Part shown: one piece after another, positions 57,736 through 64,000 of the stretch | Position numbering within the stretch: the first letter of the stretch is position 1 | Layout: each line of letters begins with the position of its first letter | Assembly: GCF_016086655.4 (NCBI RefSeq) | Contig: NC_052136.2 | Location: 43,020,492-43,084,491, forward strand | Direction of reading: 5' to 3' | Source of the DNA: Lepeophtheirus salmonis | Lineage: Eukaryota; Arthropoda; Copepoda; Siphonostomatoida; Caligidae | DNA length: 64,000 nt | Made by a program: the position numbers and the translations under genes | The notes under the pieces: generated by a model | Seen by the model: only the letters and a program-made list of their open reading frames with translations | Told to the model about the DNA's origin: nothing | The model's database searches: none

Positions 57736-58722
57736 ATTTATTCGGTCCAGTAAAGTCCAATTGTGGGACCTATCTTATCCTTCATTATACTGGTCCATAA
57801 ACTGTCAGTCCTTTGAAATGTCAGTATAGGCTTGATATTATTTTGTGGTACACATTTTATTATTTTCAAACCGGAATTAAATTGATGCAAAATCACGGAA
57901 GAGGACAATAAGACATCTTATTTCTTAACATAGCAAGCTGAGACGGTGGGAAAAAGTAAAAAATATTCTAATTTTCTCAAGGCCAACAAAATTTGGGCAA
58001 AATTTTGTTCTTTTCTGATGAAAAAGTGTTCACCATGTATGCCACTCTGAATAAGAAGTACAGCTGCTACATCATAACCGAAAATCCAAACAATGTCTCC
58101 GCTTCAGTGATATGCAGATACTTAAATCGAACGACTGGATAAAAAAGTGCTACCTAGGGCAAGAGAAAAGTTCGGCTACAACTTTGGTTTCCCTCAAGAC
58201 GGAACTTAATTTCATGGACCTCAATATTTGGCTTCCCTCCTCTCCAGACACAACCCTCTTGGACTACTCCATCTAGGTATGTCTGGAGAAGAAGGTGTGT
58301 ACTACACCTCACAGGAGTGTCCAGTTTCCAGAGGCTTCCATTAAGAAGGCGTGGATCAAGCTCCTGTCTGACTACATAGTCAAGGTCTGCGAGATATTTA
58401 GGCCTCGTGTTGAGACAATTCATGAATAAAAGTTGTGCTGAGCACTATTTTCAGTTGTTTTTGTTAAGTAAATCTCCTCACAAAGCCTGTTTTTTAAATT
58501 TTACTTTTGGAAAATTGAGAATAATAAAATGGGTTCCACTAGATGAGATCAACCCTGTATTATAACTGATTTTCAAAAAATAATGAGAAAGTTGTATGAC
58601 GCCATCAAGGATCATACTTAATAAGTTTTAAGACTGATGACAGTACTGAATTGGACCATACTGAAACGGATCTGGACGGGACTTCCGTCTTCATTCCTAA
58701 ATATGGACATACACAACATTTG
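57735..58722 (+). repeat. R1 repeat copy split by a mariner insertion
   Basis: The left part (57735-57824) reads CTTATTTATTCGGTCC to CCTTTGAAATGTCAG; the right part (58560-58722) reads AACTGATTTTC, ATCAAGGATCATACTTAATA, AGTTTTAAGACTGATG and ends ATATGGACATACACAACATT. Joined, they follow the R1 copy at 50600-50858 (read on its minus strand) base for base across the junction. Confidence 0.7.
57827..58557 (+). mobile_element. short mariner-type element with terminal inverted repeats and TA duplication
   Basis: Left end TAGGCTTGATATTATTTTG and right end, read inward on the other strand, CAGGGTTGATCTCATCTAG align over about 40 bases (also GTGGTACACATTTTATTATT against GTGGAACCCATTTTATTATT). TA flanks both ends (57825-57826 and 58558-58559). 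At 731 bases it is internally deleted: the transposase remnant has ILFFSDEKVFTMYATLNKKY around the first catalytic Asp (near 58015-58020) and, after a gap, LPSSPDTTLLDYSIW with the third Asp (near 58247) and RSVQFPEASIKKAW. The N-terminus and second Asp are missing, and frames are broken. Same broad subtype as the copy at 24842. Confidence 0.85.
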
Positions 58723-61343
58723 TTATCACATTCTACAAATTGTCAGACTTACCATGTTTTGTTTTGTTTTACACAGCCAACTATCTTAGAATTTACATCT
58801 CTACACCGTACAATGCACACTACAGCTACAAGAAAGTTCAAATACCATGTTGTTATACGACATAACTCTGTAGGCACACAATAAAGAGTTTATAAGATCT
58901 TTCAACACCTATTGCAAATGATTGATCCTAGTACATAATATATTATTTTTTATAATTTGATTTCTACATAAAAACCATGGAACAACCATTGGATTTATTG
59001 GATCCTAAATAAAACATCATATTAAAAAAAAGTTAATAAAATGTCTGACAGTTTTAACTGTTTTAATATGATTTTGATTTTATTGCAATGAAGAAAAAAA
59101 AATGTTATATTGTTAACACAAAATCACATAAAAACCTCACTTCTTTTTGTACAAAGCCATGGCTCAGGCACCTCTTTTCTTTACATCCACATTTTAAACC
59201 TTTTTTTTACATGTGTTTTTTTTTCCTTTTTTAAATAGACACAAAAAACAATCAAACAATTCATTGAGGCGTTTCATATTGGTTCATTAGCATGGCAGGG
59301 ATATGAAACGTTCATGATGTAACCTTGAGAAAAGGGAAATGAAACTTTTCTTTACTAAGAAGGATTCCCTGGATTTCATGAAAGACATTAAATATTCAAA
59401 TGTATAATATGTATATAAGGAATAGATTTTCATTAAAAAATCAATGACCTTTGAAGTAAAATCTAGGTTCTATGTACGATGGTAGTCATAAAATCTTGTT
59501 TTGATGATATATATTATTGACAAGAGAGTTTCACGTTCATCAATACACACATAGTTAGGATGAGAAGTGAATTATTTACTTTTTGACAGCTCGGTGGATT
59601 GATAAATATTAGTGTTGGGATTTGGTTAGAAAATCCTTGGTGGATCAGTGAACGTTACAATTGGAAAAAGGACTTTAAGCGCATTAGGGATGTAATAATG
59701 TATTGTTTCTCTAAATTAGTGTAATAGACTGTACAATTGTGCATTTTCACTTTATTTGTTCTAGGTGGAGTCGACATTTATTAAATGAAAAAAAGGAGTG
59801 CGAGTAAAAGGCGGGAGCGAGACATATTCTACTAAATAATTAACACCCTTGTTACTAACAACTTTTTGTTATACATATTATTATGAAGAAGGGGGAAGAG
59901 AAATTGAATAATTGCTACAAAAAGAAAAACTATCCAGATTTAATATAGCATTAGGGCCTGAAAAAATTATAATTATGTTTAAATTTGGATATACTTTTTT
60001 TACTATCCATTTCCAATCAATTTAAAACAAAGATAGGGTAGGATGTTTATTTCAGTGAGAGAAGTTAACGCCCCAAGGATCTATTAAATAATGAAAAGAA
60101 AAAGAATGAAAAGCACATGCGTTATCCTTTTCTAATTTTTAACCTTAGCTTTTTCCTTACAAAAATGTCAGCTCTAGTTATAAGTAATGTTGAAAAAAAA
60201 CTAATTTGGTCCCTTATTGTTCATGACGTCATGTGGAGTCATATAACAAGTGTTTCATACGTGTAAAACTTGTATAACTGGAATGGGGAAAAATCGGTCC
60301 ATATACAGGCGCCATGCACTGCTTTCGAAAATGAAGGGTACGAAATAACTTTTTAATCCATGTTTTTTGCTGCTATCTGATGATTGTGAAGTCTTGAAAA
60401 GTAGCAAGGTCATTATCCACTACTCTGTTGGGTCCCTGATAGAGTAACAAAAAAGTTAATAGATTACCAAGAGAAATCGATCTATAGAGTAAGAACGAAG
60501 AAAAAATCGGTCCAAGATGTAAAAACGATTACATTTTGGTCCACTGATAAAACTGCAGAGTTGACCAACATATCTGTTCAAAATAATAAAGAAAAATCAT
60601 TAAAGGCGAAGTGAAAAATATGTCTTGGACCAATTTTTAACCATATAAAATATATAGAGTGATGAAGTTTTTGGTGAGGAAGTTGTTATCATCTCAAAAT
60701 GACGTCATCAGTTGTCGGTATATTTATAATATAATAATCTTTTTTTGTTTTCTTGATTTTTGAAGAGTATATAAGAATAACTTTATCATACAGTGCCCTC
60801 ACACTAGCTGACGTGATCTTACTCGACACTAGTGCCCTTAAGCTAGTTACCGATACTTACACTCTGGTTTCAACATACTATTACATATCGTTGTTGGGTA
60901 TAAAACATCGAGGGATGTGATCATCAATATATGATCTTATGTTTACAAGAAAATGAAACCTTTAATTAAAAAATAATGATAAACCAATATCAGTACATGA
61001 ATCTTTCTTAATTATTTTTACATGGTAAACCAGTACCCAGTACTGTTAGCGGAGCCGAAGGGGCAACCCCATTTAAAAAGTACTAAACGAAAGGTTTATT
61101 AAAATCGGTACATGCTGCGACATTAGAAAAATATGTCTACCCAAGACATACCAGCAAAACAAACCAAAATTATACGACTGTATTTCGGAATTGTATCTAG
61201 GGTCATGTTTTTATGTACTAACAAAACTGACTAAGAAAAAATACCAAATTCTTTAGATGTTCTCCGCCTACTAACGTCGTTTCGCCATTATTGTGTGCCC
61301 CCGTGCCCTAGGACTCAAATAACTCCATGGATAATTATGATAG
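58723..61343. other. AT-rich intergenic DNA
   Basis: A decayed R3 end lies near 59609-59680 (TTAGTGTTGGGATTTGGTTA). Two TGACGTCA sites are present (60224-60231 and 60700-60707). CAGTGCCCTCACACTAGCTG and TAGTGCCCTTAAGCTAGTTA (60792 and 60829) form a short tandem pair. No gene is supported. Confidence 0.35.
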
Positions 61344-61721
61344 AGAGCTCTAATTAATGTTAACAGATCTGATGATATACTAGAATTTTATGTTGATGCA
61401 GTTAGTCCAAATTGGGTAACTAGAACACGATTCATTCCAGAAAACCCATCATTTTTAAAACATTTCTATTTTGGGCAAAGCAAATATGGCCTTGTAGCTC
61501 ACAAAATAAGAAACCCTTGGACTAATATGTGAGGTGTTTATTGGAAAGAAAGTCCAATAAACGTAGAAATAACACTGTTTACTCCTTGTGGGCTTCCATT
61601 CTCGATAAAGACGGGCAAGGAATTCCTCATCAATGTACCAGATTCATTGCCAGGTTTAGATGCAGTGTTGGAAGTTAGAAGTAGTTGGTTTTGTTTGATT
61701 GACTTTACTATAAACATGTAA
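61344..61721 (+). pseudogene. unassigned coding relic, about 125 codons with one internal stop
   Basis: One plus-strand frame runs from 61344 to TAA at 61719-61721 with a single in-frame TGA (61530-61532). The translation is rich in Trp, Pro and Gly and lacks low-complexity runs: ILEFYVDAVSPNWVTRTRFI, then SKYGLVAHKIRNPW, the stop, and then LFTPCGLPFSIKTGKEFLIN with NVPDSLPGLDAVLEV. Random sequence of this composition would carry about ten stops over this length. No ATG opens the frame at the right place; an acceptor-like TTAACAG ends at 61366. I do not recognise a family. It may be a gene relic, part of an element, or an exon with a sequence error. Confidence 0.35.
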
Positions 61722-62404
61722 GAGAAAAAGATATGTGAATATCTGAGTTATTTTTGAAAAACCAATGATAATATACACAATCCTTAAATTTTCTAGGTTT
61801 AAAATCTTCAGCCTGTATGTAATATCAAAAAATATATATAATTGCCCCTTCCAATTTTAATACAAAACCCGATTCGAAAATATTGGTATTATAACAACAC
61901 TAGCATGTATATGTAGATAAATTATTCGGTATTGAATAAGGAGTATTGAGGGAAGAACTCCTTATTTAGAAAATGATGCATTCATGTATACTTTTTATTT
62001 ATGTACCCTGAATCAATTAGACCCATTCAATTAATGATGACAGTACTTTAATAAATTGATAGGTAAATACGTAACTTGTTATTGATTATATGATACCTAT
62101 ACGGCAGGGATAAATATATATATATATACATACATGTATTATTGACTATGTACAATATTCAGTTATATTATTTCCGGTGTATACTAATGATCTACCATTG
62201 AGTGTCGTTAGATCATGATCCTTCCTGTAACAGAGAGAGAAGTAAAAGTTACGTCACAATTAGATTAAAAAAATTAGTCTTATAACGTCATAGATATCTT
62301 ATTTGAAACATGAAATTTTGAAATAATAGATTAGAGGAGTTTGAAAACTTTTATGTGTCTATAAAATGTACACCACTATATTTGATGGTGTCGGTACTTT
62401 TGTC
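61722..62404. other. AT-rich intergenic DNA
   Basis: Nothing recognised beyond an (AT)n run near 62113-62128. Confidence 0.35.
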
Positions 62405-62480
62405 TTAAACAATTGTCCCACAGGACATTTTGCCCTAGGCAATTTTGCATTAACGCCATTTTGCCACAAGGATAGTTTCC
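62405..62480 (+). repeat. GGACATTTTGCC minisatellite
   Basis: Units CCCACAGGACATTTTGCCC, TAGGCAATTTTGCATTAACG and CCATTTTGCCACAAGGATAG repeat the theme (A[AC]A)GGA[CT]A.TTTGCC seen at 11785-11835. Unit length is about 13-15 bases and degenerate. Confidence 0.5.
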
Positions 62481-64000
62481 CTTGATACATAAATAAATGA
62501 GGTTTACACGTTGTTATAGTTCATTTTTATTTGAAAATAATGTTCCCTTTGTATTTTTGTATCAAAATATCAAATGTTTATTACTATGAAACGCATTATA
62601 TAGTTGTTTACTGTTGGAATAATGATAGAATTATACTCTTGCCTCATAGTATGATTGTCCGTCAATCCATGAGTCTTTTCCAAAATGAATAATTTATAAT
62701 AATGATAATTTATTGATTATGAAGAAATGATTTACACTTCTTCTATTCGAATTGTTTCTTATTATACTAAATTTATTGTTTATTTTGTCTCTGATTTGAA
62801 TTAATTAAATAGTGAGATTGCCATTATATGGATGAATTGAAATTTTTAGTACATTTTTAATACAACAGAAAAAAATCATTTAATGTTTTATATAGTATTA
62901 ATAATTACAGTTTTTTATTAAAAATTCAATAATATCTAAATAAAGTTATGATTTACATAAATCACATCGTTATTCCTAAATTAATAATTTTTTCACAATA
63001 AAGTTTAAAAAATAATTATAAGAGTTTAACTTCTATATGGTTAAAATTTAACGCCATATACCTTAAGGTCAAAAAATATAATCATGTTTTACTTCTTTTT
63101 TCATAAAAAAATATAAAAAAACTAACATAAATTTTGTTAAAATAACTTACCAACTTTGCTTAACAAGATATTACTAATCAAACTGCTAATTTCCTTATCT
63201 TTAAAACGTCAGAACTCAGGTTTGGATTCAGCTACAGATTCGAAATTTCATTTCTGAGCTATTTTATTTTTTTTAAAAGTTAAATTTTTTTTGTCAAATC
63301 CATTTCCTAGGGGCAATTTATCATAGAATGAAACATATATATTTAATTTAAACACCAGTCATAATTTTCAGTCACTTACTATGACTAGAAAAAACTTCTC
63401 AATTTTGAACCAAAAACTCACAAATCTAGATTGGAAAAAAGAATCGAAAATCTTCGATTTTGAACTACATATATTAAAAAAAATAACAATAATACCCTCT
63501 TATGATTGAGATAGTTATTATTATTATTGACTTCCTGATAGTGCAGAAATATGTCCTGGAGACGCCCAAACCCTTGGAGTGCGCGGGGGGGTGGGGGTAT
63601 CCGTCAATCAGATTCAAGTGTCATATACGGGACTTGTACGTAAGCTTAGAGAGCTCAAGATTGTTTTGTTTTGTAACTAATTATTAATGCTTTAATATAT
63701 CTAAATACAAATTAATTTCAATCACTTAACCTTCATTACTTATTGAATTAGTAAGTCTTTAGATTTCAATGGACCACCCAATATATGAAGTAAAAAAAAA
63801 ATTAAGATTTTCTTCTGTTCTTGATTTTGACTAAAGACTATCTGATGTTGACACACCACTTACATTATTTTATATTAAAAAAATAAGCATTTTTGTTGAT
63901 AGAAATGGAATTCTGCTTTTCAAAAACTTAGGTGGCGTTATAGGGTTATTATTCATTGCGTTTTTGGAGGGTCATGAACTTTTTCACATTTCCAGCACAC
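62481..64000. other. AT-rich intergenic DNA with the mate of the 24090 repeat
   Basis: 63560-63730 resembles 24090-24260 (CTTGGAGTG, TGTACGTAAGCTTAGAGAGC, ACTAATTATTAATGCTTTAA). The open frame at 63502-63687 overlaps it and is probably part of the repeat. Otherwise nothing recognised. Confidence 0.35.

Noticed and set aside
58154..58423. 89-residue minus-strand ORF
   Set aside because: Shadow of the plus-strand mariner C-terminus (PDTTLLDYSIW block).
58651..58884. Open frame of 77 codons
   Set aside because: It has no ATG at its start, and its first third lies inside the right half of an R1 repeat.
59588..59730. Plus-strand frame with many Trp residues after a good acceptor (TTTACTTTTTGACAG)
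   Set aside because: Its first part, TTAGTGTTGGGATTTGGTTA, is the inverted end of an R3 repeat (compare GTGTTGGGGTTCGGTC), so the open frame is a by-product of repeat sequence.
1..64000. Search for a prokaryote-type system (operons, CRISPR, defence islands)
   Set aside because: Gene structure, intron signals, poly(A) hexamers and repeat content are all eukaryotic; no direct-repeat/spacer array or operon layout exists.

Overview
The window looks like a piece of an arthropod nuclear genome. It is strongly AT-rich, has short introns with GT..AG borders, carries one conserved metazoan developmental gene, and is otherwise filled with decayed transposable elements, mostly of the Tc1/mariner type. 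The mix of mariner subtypes and the eyegone-type Pax gene fit a parasitic copepod such as a salmon louse. That species call is inference; no species-diagnostic sequence was seen.

The only clearly intact gene is an eyegone/twin-of-eyegone-class Pax gene at 18613-20406 (+), in three exons. It encodes 552 residues: a Ser/Pro/Ala-rich N-terminus, only the RED (C-terminal) half of a paired domain, a paired-class homeodomain with Ser50, and an acidic tail. It sits in a local GC-rich island with a CpG-containing upstream region, a 40-codon upstream ORF in the same frame, and a poly(A) signal about 140 bases after the stop.

Left arm (1-18100): Ty3/Gypsy fragments (1-215; 4200-5640; 10290-11270, all on the minus strand), several broken mariner copies (325-700; 796-1440 with an internal inversion; 1867-2280), a DGVGG-motif relic (5841-6239), a non-LTR reverse transcriptase relic (12064-13030), and a decayed THAP-domain locus (13178-14118) that becomes visible only when frames and splice sites are followed by eye.

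Right arm (20560-64000): gene-poor. It holds mariner copies (24842-25820, 27740-28010, 33105-33345, 49255-49905, 50454-51125, 57827-58557), a small hAT-like MITE with an 8-bp target duplication (23456-23751), and at least six families of short non-coding repeats that I call R1 to R6. Several elements are nested: a mariner with clear inverted repeats and a TA duplication lies inside an R1 copy, while another R1 copy lies inside a mariner. Four unassigned stretches look protein-coding and deserve checking: 44924-45112 (-), 53637-53825 (+), 54580-54782 (-) and 61344-61721 (+).

I found no prokaryotic features, no CRISPR arrays, and no tRNA or rRNA gene I could support. Nothing here amounts to a demonstrable new multi-gene system. 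The most interesting content is the eyegone-class gene with its upstream frame, the nested insertions that can be ordered in time, and the unassigned exon-like stretches.
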